Shown: positions 1 through 7,094, numbered from the stretch's first letter. The stretch is 10,380 nt of DNA from CANRIN01 sp964493515 (GCA_964493515.1 CAZBNJ010000051.1:1-10380), one strand, 5' to 3'. A program made the numbers and translations. Notes: generated by a model not told the origin, from the sequence alone.

Positions 1-8
1 AGACAATA

Positions 9-13
9 CCTCC
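9..13 (-). promoter_or_regulatory. Shine-Dalgarno sequence of the next gene, beyond the left edge
   Basis: On the minus strand a perfect GGAGG lies 12 bases after the rimO stop codon, with 8 bases left before the window ends. Its start codon should therefore sit at or just past the edge. It suggests that the recA-recX-rimO transcript continues into another gene. The gene itself cannot be seen; pgsA is a common neighbour of rimO in Firmicutes, but that is only a guess. Confidence 0.6.
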
Positions 14-25
14 AAAACAGGTGCG

Positions 26-1369
26 TCACAGCATTTTTCCGAACAGATCGCCGTCCATGACCTCTTCGATGAGCACAGTCTTTATATCCCCGGGCTTTGC
101 GCTGCCTCTCGGCTGGAAGAACACCTTTCCGTCTATCTCCGGCGCGTCGGCATAGGTGCGGCCGAACGCCAGCTTGATTATCGGATCCGCGCCCTCGCAG
201 AGCACGTCTATCGTCTTGCCGACAAGGCTTTCGCTGTACTGCTCGACTATCTCGTCGCGCAGCATCTCCGCAGCCTCCATACGTCGGGAGACGATGTCCT
301 CGTCCGGACGCTCCATCTCCGCCGCCAGCGTCCCCTCCTCCGGCGAATAGGCGAAAAATCCGGCACGCTCCGGCCGATACTCGCGAAGAAAGTCGCACAG
401 CTCCGCAAACTTGTCCTCGCCCTCACCGGGAAGTCCGATTATTATCGACGTGCGTATCACAACGCCGGGAAGCTCCTCGCGCAGCTTTGTGAACAGCTTG
501 CGTATCTGCTCACCGTCGGTGCGGCGGTGCATCGCTTTAAGTATGCCCGAATTGATGTGCTGTATCGGTATATCCAAGCAGCGCAGCACTTTCGGATTGC
601 GCTTTATGCAGTCGATAAGCTCGTCGGTCACGCCCTCGGGATAGAGGTAGAGCAGCCGCAGCCACTGCACGTCCTCGAGCGCGCATATGCGGTTGATAAG
701 CTCGGGCAGCGCCGCCCTGCCGTAGAGGTCTCTGCCGTACATCGTCAGATCCTGCGCGACAAGAATGATCTCCTTTGCGCCCATCTGGCTCAGCGCCTCG
801 GCTTCCTCTACTATCTTGTCCATCTCGCGGCTGCGGAATTTGCCGCGAAGCGACGGTATGACGCAGTAGGCGCAGTTGTTCGAGCAGCCCTCGGCTATCT
901 TCAGATACGCCGAAAAGCTCTCGCCGGTGACAAATCGCGGGCACTCCTCAAGCGGCGCGTTGATGTCGCCGAACGCGGTCACTCCGGTCTCGCCGCCGAT
1001 CACACGCTCCACCACCTCGACTATCTCGTCGAAGCTGCCGCAGCCGACGACCGCGTCCACCTCCGGTATCTCGTGCAATATCTCGTCGCGATAGCGCTCG
1101 GCAAGACAGCCCGCGACGACGATGTGCTCGACATTGCCGCCCACGCCGTCGACTCGGTTTTTCGCCATCGCGTCGACTATTTCGTGTATGTTCTCGATGG
1201 ACTCAAGTTTGGACGCCTCGATAAACGCGCAGGTGTTGACAATGACCACCTGCGCAAGCTCGGCGGTCTCGAGTATCTCGTGCCCCGCGCTCATCAGCCG
1301 CCAGAGCATCTGCTCGCTGTTTATCAGGTTTTTGTCGCATCCGAGCGACACAAGACCTATCGTTGCCAT
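26..1369 (-). CDS. rimO: Ribosomal protein S12 methylthiotransferase RimO
   Basis: RimO is a cytoplasmic radical-SAM enzyme that adds a methylthio group to the conserved aspartate of ribosomal protein S12. The protein has 447 residues, normal for the family. The N-terminal UPF0004 domain has its three cluster cysteines at C11 (SLGCDKN), C47 (NTCAF) and C88 (AGCLAERY). The radical-SAM motif is C162-x3-C166-x2-C169, followed by VIPSLRGKFRSR. The last 60–70 residues fit a TRAM domain. SLGCDKN and GCLAERY separate it from the tRNA enzymes MiaB and MtaB. The frame stays open to 1480, but the ATG at 1367-1369 is the better start: it begins the conserved MATIGLVSLGC and has GGAGGA five bases upstream. 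It starts one base after the recX stop, so the two are probably translationally coupled. Confidence 0.95.
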   Translation of the reverse strand: MATIGLVSLGCDKNLINSEQMLWRLMSAGHEILETAELAQVVIVNTCAFIEASKLESIENIHEIVDAMAKNRVDGVGGNVEHIVVAGCLAERYRDEILHEIPEVDAVVGCGSFDEIVEVVERVIGGETGVTAFGDINAPLEECPRFVTGESFSAYLKIAEGCSNNCAYCVIPSLRGKFRSREMDKIVEEAEALSQMGAKEIILVAQDLTMYGRDLYGRAALPELINRICALEDVQWLRLLYLYPEGVTDELIDCIKRNPKVLRCLDIPIQHINSGILKAMHRRTDGEQIRKLFTKLREELPGVVIRTSIIIGLPGEGEDKFAELCDFLREYRPERAGFFAYSPEEGTLAAEMERPDEDIVSRRMEAAEMLRDEIVEQYSESLVGKTIDVLCEGADPIIKLAFGRTYADAPEIDGKVFFQPRGSAKPGDIKTVLIEEVMDGDLFGKML

Positions 1370-1370
1370 G

Positions 1371-1970
1371 TCAGTCCTCCATGTACCTTCTGAGTATCGG
1401 CGATATCTCGTCCCATCGAAATCCCTTGCGCGCAAGCGCGTCGGATATCTTTTTTGCCGCCTTGCGGTCGATCGGTTCACCGTGACACTTTGAGATTATG
1501 AACGCCTCTATCGCGTCCTCGCTTGAGTCAAGCTCACCTATCGCGCAGTCGATGTAGTCCTCGTCCACGCCGCGGTTCCTAAGCTCCATGCGAATACGTA
1601 TCTCGCCCCAACCGCGCGCCGCTCTGTCCTTTGCGAACATTCGAGCATACTCCGCGTCGTCTACCGCGCCAAGCTCCTCCAGTTTGTCGGCGGCACGCTC
1701 GGCAAGAAACGGATCGTGTCCCTTCTCGATAAGCTTTTCGACCAGCTTCTTGCGGGTCAGCGCGCGCATACCAAGCTGATACGCACCCGTCTCCAGGGCA
1801 GGCATGACAAGCGTTCGGAGCAGCTCCTCCTCGCCCTCGTCGTCCAGCTCAAGACCTGCGAGAGGCAGCAGCTCGGCGATATCCGCCTTACAGACTATCT
1901 CCCCATAGGGTTCAAGCTCGACAAGCGTTCCGCCCTCGTCATGCCTGACCGACACGATTTTCGCCGCCAT
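1371..1970 (-). CDS. recX: RecA regulatory protein RecX
   Basis: RecX binds RecA filaments and adjusts (usually limits) their activity. The 199-residue protein is mostly helical and has the expected three-helix repeats: about residues 66-84 (LGMRALTRKKLVEKLIEKG), then the diagnostic GAVDDAEYARMF at 101-112, a second unit around 117-150 and a third at 170-196. An acidic N-terminal extension of about 50 residues precedes them; longer N-termini are common in Firmicute RecX. The ATG at 1968-1970 lies 3 bases after the recA stop, with only a weak GAAGAG as ribosome site, so translation may depend on coupling to recA. Its final codons (MED-stop) contain the rimO Shine-Dalgarno sequence. Position directly after recA strongly supports the call. 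Confidence 0.9.
   Translation of the reverse strand: MAAKIVSVRHDEGGTLVELEPYGEIVCKADIAELLPLAGLELDDEGEEELLRTLVMPALETGAYQLGMRALTRKKLVEKLIEKGHDPFLAERAADKLEELGAVDDAEYARMFAKDRAARGWGEIRIRMELRNRGVDEDYIDCAIGELDSSEDAIEAFIISKCHGEPIDRKAAKKISDALARKGFRWDEISPILRRYMED
1375..1380 (-). promoter_or_regulatory. rimO ribosome binding site inside the recX 3' end
   Basis: GGAGGA on the minus strand, five bases before the rimO ATG. It is formed by the last sense codons of recX (GAG GAC) and fixes the rimO start at 1369 rather than at the longer open frame. Confidence 0.75.
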
Positions 1971-1973
1971 ATA

Positions 1974-3065
1974 TTACTCTTCTTCGTCCTCTGCCTCGAC
2001 CGACACCGCCTTTGCGGTCGACTTCGCGGTGGTCTTACCGCCCGCAGCCGCCTTTTTCTTCGTGTTAAAGACGGTCGGGTCCTCCAGATACGCGGCGCGT
2101 ATCTGCTTTTCGATATCCTGCGCGACCTCCGCGTGCTCAATGAGGTAGTTGCGCGCGGCGTCGCGTCCCTGTCCGATGCGCTCCTCGCCTATCGAGTACC
2201 ACGAGCCGCTCTTGGTTATCATGCCGCCGCGCTCGCCAAGCTCGACTATCTCGCTCTCGTGGCTTATTCCGCTGCCGAACATGATGTCGAAATACGCCTC
2301 ACGGAAGGGCGGCGCCATCTTGTTCTTGACCACACGCGCGCGAGTGTAGACGCCGATGTTCTCGGTGCCCGACTTTATCCAGTCGGCGCGGCGAATGTCG
2401 ATGCGCACCGATGCGTAGAACTTCAGCGCGCGGCCGCCGGTCGTGACCTCCGGGTTGCCGTACATAACGCCGACCTTTTCGCGCAGCTGGTTTATGAACA
2501 CAACCGCGCAGCTGCTCTTTGCCATGACGCCCGCGAGCTTGCGCAGTGCCTGGCTCATCAGTCGCGCGTGCAGTCCGACAAAGCTGTCGCCCATCGAACC
2601 CTCTATCTCCATCTTCGGCACGAGCGCCGCGACCGAGTCGACAACGATGAGGTCGACCGCGCCGCTTCGCGCGAGCGATTCGGTTATCTCAAGTCCCTGC
2701 TCGCCGTCGTCCGGCTGGCTTATCAGAAGGTCGTCGACATTGACGCCCAGCGCCGCCGCGTACTCCGGATCGAGCGCGTGCTCCGCGTCTACGAACGCCG
2801 CGACTCCGCCCGACTTCTGCGCCTCGGCAATCATGTGAAGCGCAAGCGTCGTCTTGCCCGACGACTCGGGTCCGTATATCTCGATGATGCGTCCGCGCGG
2901 GATGCCGCCTATACCGAGCGCAAGGTCGAGCGACAGCGATCCCGTAGAGATCGCGCTGACCTGCATATCGCTCTTCTCTCCAAGGCGCATGACCGCGTTC
3001 TTTCCGTACTTCTTTTCAATTCCCGCAAGCGCGGTTTCCAGTGCCTTTCTCTTTTCGCTGTCCAT
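1974..3065 (-). CDS. recA: Recombinase RecA
   Basis: RecA is the ATP-dependent strand-exchange protein of homologous recombination and the co-protease that triggers LexA cleavage. It has 363 residues. Walker A is GPESSGKTT at 65-73, the catalytic glutamate is E95 in FVDAEHALDP, and the Walker B aspartate is D143 (LIVVDS). The DNA-binding L2 region is recognisable in NPEVTTGGRALKFYASVRIDIRR. Numbering is one less than in E. coli, so no core segment is missing. The C-terminus is unusual: a lysine/alanine/threonine-rich linker from about residue 335 leads into a short acidic end, EAEDEEE. An in-frame TTG at 3069-3071 is a poorer start because it abuts the GGAGG; the ATG at 3063-3065 has a 6-base spacing. 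First gene of a recA-recX-rimO unit with its own promoter. Confidence 0.98.
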   Translation of the reverse strand: MDSEKRKALETALAGIEKKYGKNAVMRLGEKSDMQVSAISTGSLSLDLALGIGGIPRGRIIEIYGPESSGKTTLALHMIAEAQKSGGVAAFVDAEHALDPEYAAALGVNVDDLLISQPDDGEQGLEITESLARSGAVDLIVVDSVAALVPKMEIEGSMGDSFVGLHARLMSQALRKLAGVMAKSSCAVVFINQLREKVGVMYGNPEVTTGGRALKFYASVRIDIRRADWIKSGTENIGVYTRARVVKNKMAPPFREAYFDIMFGSGISHESEIVELGERGGMITKSGSWYSIGEERIGQGRDAARNYLIEHAEVAQDIEKQIRAAYLEDPTVFNTKKKAAAGGKTTAKSTAKAVSVEAEDEEE

Positions 3066-3071
3066 ATCCAA

Positions 3072-3076
3072 CCTCC
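3072..3076 (-). promoter_or_regulatory. recA ribosome binding site
   Basis: GGAGG on the minus strand, 6 bases before the ATG at 3063-3065 and directly against the in-frame TTG at 3069-3071. The spacing favours the ATG and a 363-residue RecA. Confidence 0.8.
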
Positions 3077-3077
3077 A

Positions 3078-3091
3078 CGAAAATTTGTTCT
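3078..3091. promoter_or_regulatory. Candidate LexA (SOS) box of recA
   Basis: Read on the minus strand the site is AGAACAAATTTTCG. Compared with the Gram-positive LexA operator (CGAAC-N4-GTTCG), 8 of the 10 fixed bases match; the core GAAC-N4-GTTC matches at 7 of 8. It lies 5 bases downstream of the -10 box and spans the predicted transcription start, where LexA could block RNA polymerase. recA is the standard SOS target, which adds weight. The two mismatches and the AT-rich setting keep this tentative. Confidence 0.45.
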
Positions 3092-3096
3092 GTTAC

Positions 3097-3125
3097 ATTA
3101 TATAACCAAAATCGAAATTAGTCAA
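3097..3125 (-). promoter_or_regulatory. Sigma-A-type promoter of recA-recX-rimO
   Basis: On the minus strand the -35 box TTGACT (3120-3125) and the -10 box TATAAT (3097-3102) are separated by exactly 17 bases. This differs from consensus only in the last base of the -35. Transcription should start near 3090, leaving a leader of about 25 bases before the recA ATG. The -35 box is made of the last codons of prmC (CTT GAC TAA), so there is no spacer between the two transcription units. The spacer is AT-rich, unlike the surrounding coding DNA. Confidence 0.85.
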
Positions 3126-3969
3126 GCCCACATTTCACTACCCGCTCTATTCCCGCCAGATCGCGGACTATCTCGTCAATCGTCCAGCCCGCGCGCGAGA
3201 ATATGTCCGCGACCTCTCTCGCCTGTCCCAAGCCGACCTCGAACATCGCCTTGCCGCCATCGGCGATACATCGCTTCAGATTTCGGGCAAACGCGCGGTA
3301 GAAGTCAAGTCCGTCGTCGCCTCCGTCCAGCGCCGCCATAGGCTCGTAGTCGCGCACCGATCGGTCGAGCGACGCGAGGTCCTTATGTGGGATATACGGC
3401 GGATTTGCGACAATGACATCGAACCTGCCGAGCGCCTCGGGCAGCGGTAGCGTCGCGTCCTCATTTATGAACAGCGCCCGTGCCGACAGTCCGAGCCGCC
3501 GAGCGTTTCGCCTTGCCACAGCGAGCGTAGGCTTGACGACATCGCAGAGCACGGCGGTCGCGCTACCCACCTCGGCTATCGCGCACAGCCCTACGCAGCC
3601 ACTTCCGCAGCACAGGTCGAGCAGCTTCCCGCCCGCTCCGAGCGCGGCTATCGCCTGTTCGCAGAGTATCTCGGTGTCCGAGCGCGGTATGAGCGTGTCG
3701 TGGGTCACTTCTATCGTTCTGCCCATAAACTCCCACTCGCCGAGTATGTACGCAAGCGGTTCTTCGGACAGTCGACGTGCCACCAGCTCCTCGACCGCGG
3801 CTTCTCTCTCCGAGCCGGCGTACACCTGAGCGTCGCGGACAAGCTCGTCCCGCGTCTTGCCGCAGGCGTGTCCGACTATCAGTCTTGCCTCCAGCTGCGC
3901 GCCGCTCACTCCCGCCTGCTCGAGCCTTCGACGCGTGTCCAGCAGCAGCTCGTGATATGTCGCGCTCAC
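3118..3969 (-). CDS. prmC: Release factor glutamine methyltransferase PrmC (HemK)
   Basis: PrmC uses S-adenosylmethionine to methylate the glutamine of the GGQ motif in peptide chain release factors, which aids translation termination. The 283-residue protein has the helical N-terminal recognition domain (about 1-75), the GEWEFMG and LIPRSDTE segments (77-100), SAM motif I DLCCGSG at 118-124, and the catalytic signature NPPY at 189-192. The start is a GTG at 3967-3969, with GGGGAGG seven bases upstream. An in-frame TTG two codons earlier is only one base from that sequence and is rejected. The GTG overlaps the stop of the DUF1385 gene by four bases (GTGA), a coupling arrangement. prfA, the usual partner gene, is not adjacent; recA follows instead. 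No terminator is visible before the recA promoter, so read-through into recA is possible. Confidence 0.93.
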   Translation of the reverse strand: MSATYHELLLDTRRRLEQAGVSGAQLEARLIVGHACGKTRDELVRDAQVYAGSEREAAVEELVARRLSEEPLAYILGEWEFMGRTIEVTHDTLIPRSDTEILCEQAIAALGAGGKLLDLCCGSGCVGLCAIAEVGSATAVLCDVVKPTLAVARRNARRLGLSARALFINEDATLPLPEALGRFDVIVANPPYIPHKDLASLDRSVRDYEPMAALDGGDDGLDFYRAFARNLKRCIADGGKAMFEVGLGQAREVADIFSRAGWTIDEIVRDLAGIERVVKCGLD

Positions 3970-4916
3970 CAGCAATCCTCCCCTTCCCGCTCGGGCAGGA
4001 CTGCCCTAAGCGACGCGAGCGCGGTCTCTATCATATCGTCGTCCGGCTCTTTGGTTGTGAGATTCTGAAGGAACATTCCCGGCGCGCGGAGTATGCGGGA
4101 GAGCCAGTTGTCGTGCCGTCCGACCCACATATTGAACTCGTAGCTTATCGCGACGATTACCGGAAGCATGGCAAGGCGCAGTCCGGCGCGGGCAAACGGA
4201 TTGGATATGTTCGCAAACCCGAGCAGACTGGTGACAAGTATGCTGATGATTATGACCACGAACAGAAAGCTCGTTCCGCAGCGCGGATGCTGCCTTGGCT
4301 GCGGACGGACATTCTCGACCGTCAGCTCAAGCCCCGCCTCGTAGCAGTATATCGACTTGTGCTCCGCGCCGTGGTAGGCAAACGTCCGCCGCATATCCTT
4401 CATGCAGCTCATAAGCGCGAGGTATCCGATGAATATGACGATGCGTATCCCGCCTTCGACCAGGCTTCGCACGATGCCGGTGCCTATCCACTGCCCGAGC
4501 AGGCCCGCAAGGAAGCTCGGCAGCAGGAAGAACAGTGCTATCGGCAGCAATATGCCAAGCACCAGCGCGAAGGTGGTGATGAAACCGTCCACCGCCTTCT
4601 TGGAAAAATGCCGCTCGAGCCACCTGTCAAACTTGGATGGCTCCTCGTCGTCCCCCTCGACCGCAAGGTCGGCGGAGCGCATGAGAGCCTTTACTCCCAC
4701 TGACATCGACGACCCGAATCCGACGATGCCGCGGATGAGCGGCACGCCCCAGAGCTTGTGCTTCTCCTTCGGCGCGACATAGTCCTCCACCTCGGTGACG
4801 ATGCCGTCCGGCGTATGCACCGACAGCGCGACCTTGTGCGGTCCGCGCATCATAACGCCCTCTATGAGCGCCTGTCCGCCTATGGATGTCTTAAACTTTG
4901 CCTTGACCTTCTTCAC
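3966..4916 (-). CDS. DUF1385 family integral membrane protein (YqhQ-like)
   Basis: A 316-residue DUF1385 protein; the molecular function of this family is not established to my knowledge. Family marks are GGQALIEGVMMRGPHKVA (13-30) near the N-terminus, YHGAEHKSIYCYE (181-193), HPRCGTSF (210-217), the YEF segment around 259-261 and RAPGMFLQ (277-284). Hydrophobic segments at about 112-138, 152-171, 214-234 and 246-263 predict four membrane helices, with a weaker one near 58-75. The start is GTG at 4914-4916, with AGGAAG nine bases upstream inside the end of the kinase gene; the gap from the kinase stop is 6 bases. It overlaps prmC. DUF1385 genes are often found beside prmC in Clostridia, so the link may be old rather than specific to the two-component system upstream. 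Confidence 0.88.
   Translation of the reverse strand: MKKVKAKFKTSIGGQALIEGVMMRGPHKVALSVHTPDGIVTEVEDYVAPKEKHKLWGVPLIRGIVGFGSSMSVGVKALMRSADLAVEGDDEEPSKFDRWLERHFSKKAVDGFITTFALVLGILLPIALFFLLPSFLAGLLGQWIGTGIVRSLVEGGIRIVIFIGYLALMSCMKDMRRTFAYHGAEHKSIYCYEAGLELTVENVRPQPRQHPRCGTSFLFVVIIISILVTSLLGFANISNPFARAGLRLAMLPVIVAISYEFNMWVGRHDNWLSRILRAPGMFLQNLTTKEPDDDMIETALASLRAVLPEREGEDCW
3977..3983 (-). promoter_or_regulatory. prmC ribosome binding site
   Basis: GGGGAGG on the minus strand, inside the last codons of the DUF1385 gene and 7 bases before the GTG at 3967-3969. Its position selects that GTG over the TTG at 3973-3975. Confidence 0.75.
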
Positions 4917-4922
4917 TGCTTT

Positions 4923-6383
4923 TTACTTCCTTTTCCTGTTTTCCACGTCGAGCGAGAGCGGTATGCGCACGGTGACCGCGGTGCCCTCGCCGACGTTTGA
5001 TTCGATGTCCAGACTTCCGCCGTGCAGCTCGACTATCTCGTTTGCGACCGCCAGACCGATGCCGCTTCCGCGCGTCGAGCTTGCGCCCTTGTAAAACTTC
5101 TGTTTGACATACGGCAGATCTTCCGGCGGGATGCCGTTTCCAAAGTCGCGCACCCGTATCGCTACCTCTCTGCCGTCAAAGGTTATCGACGTGGATATCC
5201 GACCGCCGTCACCGCCGTGCTTTGCCGCGTTGTCCAGGATGTTGTAGAACACCTGCTTCAGCCGCTCCGCGTCGCCGGTTATCTCGGGTATGTCGTCGGC
5301 GCAGCTGTACTCGAGCTGTATTCCCTTCTCCCGCAGCGTCTGCCGATAGACAAACGCCACCTCCTCAAACTCCGCCGCAACGTCTATCTGCTCCATGCGC
5401 AGCTTGAGCCGACCGCCGTCTATCGAGGTAAAGAGCAGCAGCTCCTCGACAAGCGACGCGAGCCGCTTCGCCTCCTTGAGTATCGTCTCGGACGCCTGGC
5501 GTATCTCGTTTTGGTCGTCCATATACTGCACCGTCTCCGCCCACCCCGCTATCGCTGTGAGCGGTGTGCGAAGCTCGTGCGACACCGAGGCGATGAAGTC
5601 GTTTTTCACCTTCTCCGCCTTGGATATCTCCATCGACATCTCGTTTATCGTGTCGCAAAGCTCACCTATCTCGTCGTTGAACTCCTTGTCTATCTTCGCG
5701 CCGTAGCTGCCCTCGGCTATCTTTCTCGCTATTCCGTTTATCTCGCGCACGGGATTGACTATCGAGCGGATGAAAAATCGGTTCGTAAGTATGACGAACG
5801 CGAAAACTATCAGCACAAGCCCGGTCGCGACGAGTATCAGCGTAAACACGCGCGAGTCAACGAGCGACAGGCTGGTGACATACCTCACCGCGCCGACCGT
5901 CTGCCCCGACGCGAGCTGTATCGGGCAGCTGACCGACATTATGCGCTCGTGGGTGTCCGCCGACCGTCCGCTCCACGACCGCACCGTCCCGCTTGTTATC
6001 GCGTCCGCGACATCCTGCGTGACCACCGACGATCCCGCGGGCACGCCCGACGACGAGAATATCAGCCTGCCGTTTGAGTTGACAAATTCAAGCTCCAGCC
6101 GCTGGCGGTCGGGAAAGTTCTCCACATACGACTTCGCGTAGGAATAGTAGGTAGAGTAGCTGGACGTATACGAACCGTTGAAGGCTCGGGCGGTGGCAAC
6201 GGCGTTCTGCTCAAGCGAGACGCGCACGTTTGAGTAGTGATAGCCCACGATAAACATGCTGAACGATATGACCGCGACGAGCAGCACGACGATAACGACG
6301 CTAAGGCTGTTAAGCATCCAGCGTCGTTTTATCCCCATGCCGTGACGCGGCTGGGTCGTCATCTCTCTGCTCTCCGAGTTCAA
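4923..6383 (-). CDS. Membrane sensor histidine kinase (HAMP-HisKA-HATPase)
   Basis: Sensor kinase of the two-component pair with the regulator just upstream. With the TTG start the order is: membrane helix 1 (about 24-47), an extracytoplasmic domain of about 130 residues (48-178), helix 2 (180-200), HAMP (about 201-255), phosphoacceptor H269 in SVSHELRTPL, N box with N385 (NILDNAAKH), G1 box DFGNGIP (413-419), F box (KFYKG) and G2 box GSGIGLA (439-445). There is no PAS domain. All catalytic motifs look intact, and the layout resembles PhoR-type kinases. The sensor domain has a Ser/Tyr-rich stretch at 71-86. AAGGAG nine bases before the TTG supports this start; the ATG at 6360-6362, seven codons later with GGAG, is a real alternative. 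The signal is unknown. The neighbouring lipoprotein is a plausible partner (inference). Confidence 0.93.
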   Translation of the reverse strand: MNSESREMTTQPRHGMGIKRRWMLNSLSVVIVVLLVAVISFSMFIVGYHYSNVRVSLEQNAVATARAFNGSYTSSYSTYYSYAKSYVENFPDRQRLELEFVNSNGRLIFSSSGVPAGSSVVTQDVADAITSGTVRSWSGRSADTHERIMSVSCPIQLASGQTVGAVRYVTSLSLVDSRVFTLILVATGLVLIVFAFVILTNRFFIRSIVNPVREINGIARKIAEGSYGAKIDKEFNDEIGELCDTINEMSMEISKAEKVKNDFIASVSHELRTPLTAIAGWAETVQYMDDQNEIRQASETILKEAKRLASLVEELLLFTSIDGGRLKLRMEQIDVAAEFEEVAFVYRQTLREKGIQLEYSCADDIPEITGDAERLKQVFYNILDNAAKHGGDGGRISTSITFDGREVAIRVRDFGNGIPPEDLPYVKQKFYKGASSTRGSGIGLAVANEIVELHGGSLDIESNVGEGTAVTVRIPLSLDVENRKRK

Positions 6384-6392
6384 AAGACCGCG

Positions 6393-6398
6393 CTCCTT
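6393..6398 (-). promoter_or_regulatory. Ribosome binding site for the histidine kinase gene
   Basis: AAGGAG on the minus strand in the 21-base gap after the regulator stop, 9 bases before the TTG at 6381-6383. No other start codon lies at a suitable distance, which favours the unusual TTG. The ATG at 6360-6362 would use a weaker GGAG inside the coding region. Confidence 0.6.
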
Positions 6399-6404
6399 AT
6401 CGCT

Positions 6405-7094
6405 TTATTTGCCCCATTTGTACCCAAGTCCCCAGACGGTGCAGAGGAATTCGGGATTCTGCGGGTCGGTCTCGATTTTCATGCGAAGCCGGCGAATATT
6501 CACGTCCACTATCTTCAGGTCTCCGAAATAATCCCTGCCCCACACGCTGTGCAGTATGTCCTCGCGGCTCATCGGTTTGCCGGGGCTCTCCATGAACAGC
6601 TTGATTATCGTGTACTCGACCTGCGTCAGCTTTATACGCTTTGTTCCGCGGTCGAGCGTGCGGTTTTCAAGATTCAGGATGAACGGGCCGCGCCGCAGTT
6701 CGTCCTTCGACTGTGCGGTCTCCTCTATCCCGACTCGCCGGCATACCGCGTCTATGCGTGCGGTAAGCTCGGTCGGTGAAAACGGCTTTGTGACATAGTC
6801 GTCCGCGCCGGTCATAAGTCCGGTCACCTTGTCTATTTCCTGGGTGCGCGCGGTCAGCATGATTATGCCGATGTTCATGTTGGTCGCGCGGATGCGTCGA
6901 CAGACCTCAAAGCCGTCGATGTCGGGCAGCATGATGTCAAGCAGCGCGACCGCGACGTCCGGATTCTCGGCGAGCCGCTCCAACGCCTCCTCGCCGGTCG
7001 CCGCCTCGACCACGTCATAGCCCGCGCGCTTCAGGTTTATCACCACAAAGCCGCGTATCGAGTCCTCATCCTCAAGTACAAGAATCTTTCTCAT
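6405..7094 (-). CDS. OmpR/PhoB-family response regulator
   Basis: A DNA-binding response regulator of 229 residues. The receiver domain begins MRKILVLEDED and has the acidic residues E8-D11, the phosphoacceptor D53 (LLDIMLPD), switch residue T81 (MLTA) and K103 (TKPFSP). A linker leads to the winged-helix Trans_reg_C domain (about 132-227), including KLTQVEYTIIKLFM, the RED...VWG segment, VDVNIRRLRMKIE and the C-terminal GLGYKW. It should be phosphorylated by the kinase encoded 21 bases downstream. The ATG at 7092-7094 overlaps the lipoprotein stop by one base (TGATG); GGGGGAG lies 11 bases upstream. A longer start at 7121 would add nine residues that do not belong to the receiver fold and has no ribosome site. 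The target genes cannot be told from this window. Confidence 0.95.
   Translation of the reverse strand: MRKILVLEDEDSIRGFVVINLKRAGYDVVEAATGEEALERLAENPDVAVALLDIMLPDIDGFEVCRRIRATNMNIGIIMLTARTQEIDKVTGLMTGADDYVTKPFSPTELTARIDAVCRRVGIEETAQSKDELRRGPFILNLENRTLDRGTKRIKLTQVEYTIIKLFMESPGKPMSREDILHSVWGRDYFGDLKIVDVNIRRLRMKIETDPQNPEFLCTVWGLGYKWGK

Noticed and set aside
241..1180. The repeated word ctatctcgtc seen many times in rimO and elsewhere
   Set aside because: It is the complement of frequent codons (GAC GAG ATA G..) in different genes and not a true repeat array. It is reported only as codon usage.
527..1393. A plus-strand open frame of 288 codons opposite rimO
   Set aside because: Antisense shadow of rimO; no recognisable protein features.
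1370..1480. Upstream extension of rimO by 37 residues
   Set aside because: It overlaps recX, is Arg-rich and unlike RimO N-termini. The ATG at 1369 has a proper GGAGGA and starts the conserved sequence.
1716..3341. A plus-strand open frame of 541 codons opposite recA, recX and part of prmC
   Set aside because: It runs antisense to three clear genes. Its product is Arg/Leu/Asp-rich without any motif, as expected from the reverse of GC-rich coding DNA.
5022..6077. A plus-strand open frame of 351 codons opposite the histidine kinase
   Set aside because: Same reason: antisense to a gene with all kinase motifs, with low-complexity Arg/Tyr/Leu translation and no ribosome site considered convincing.
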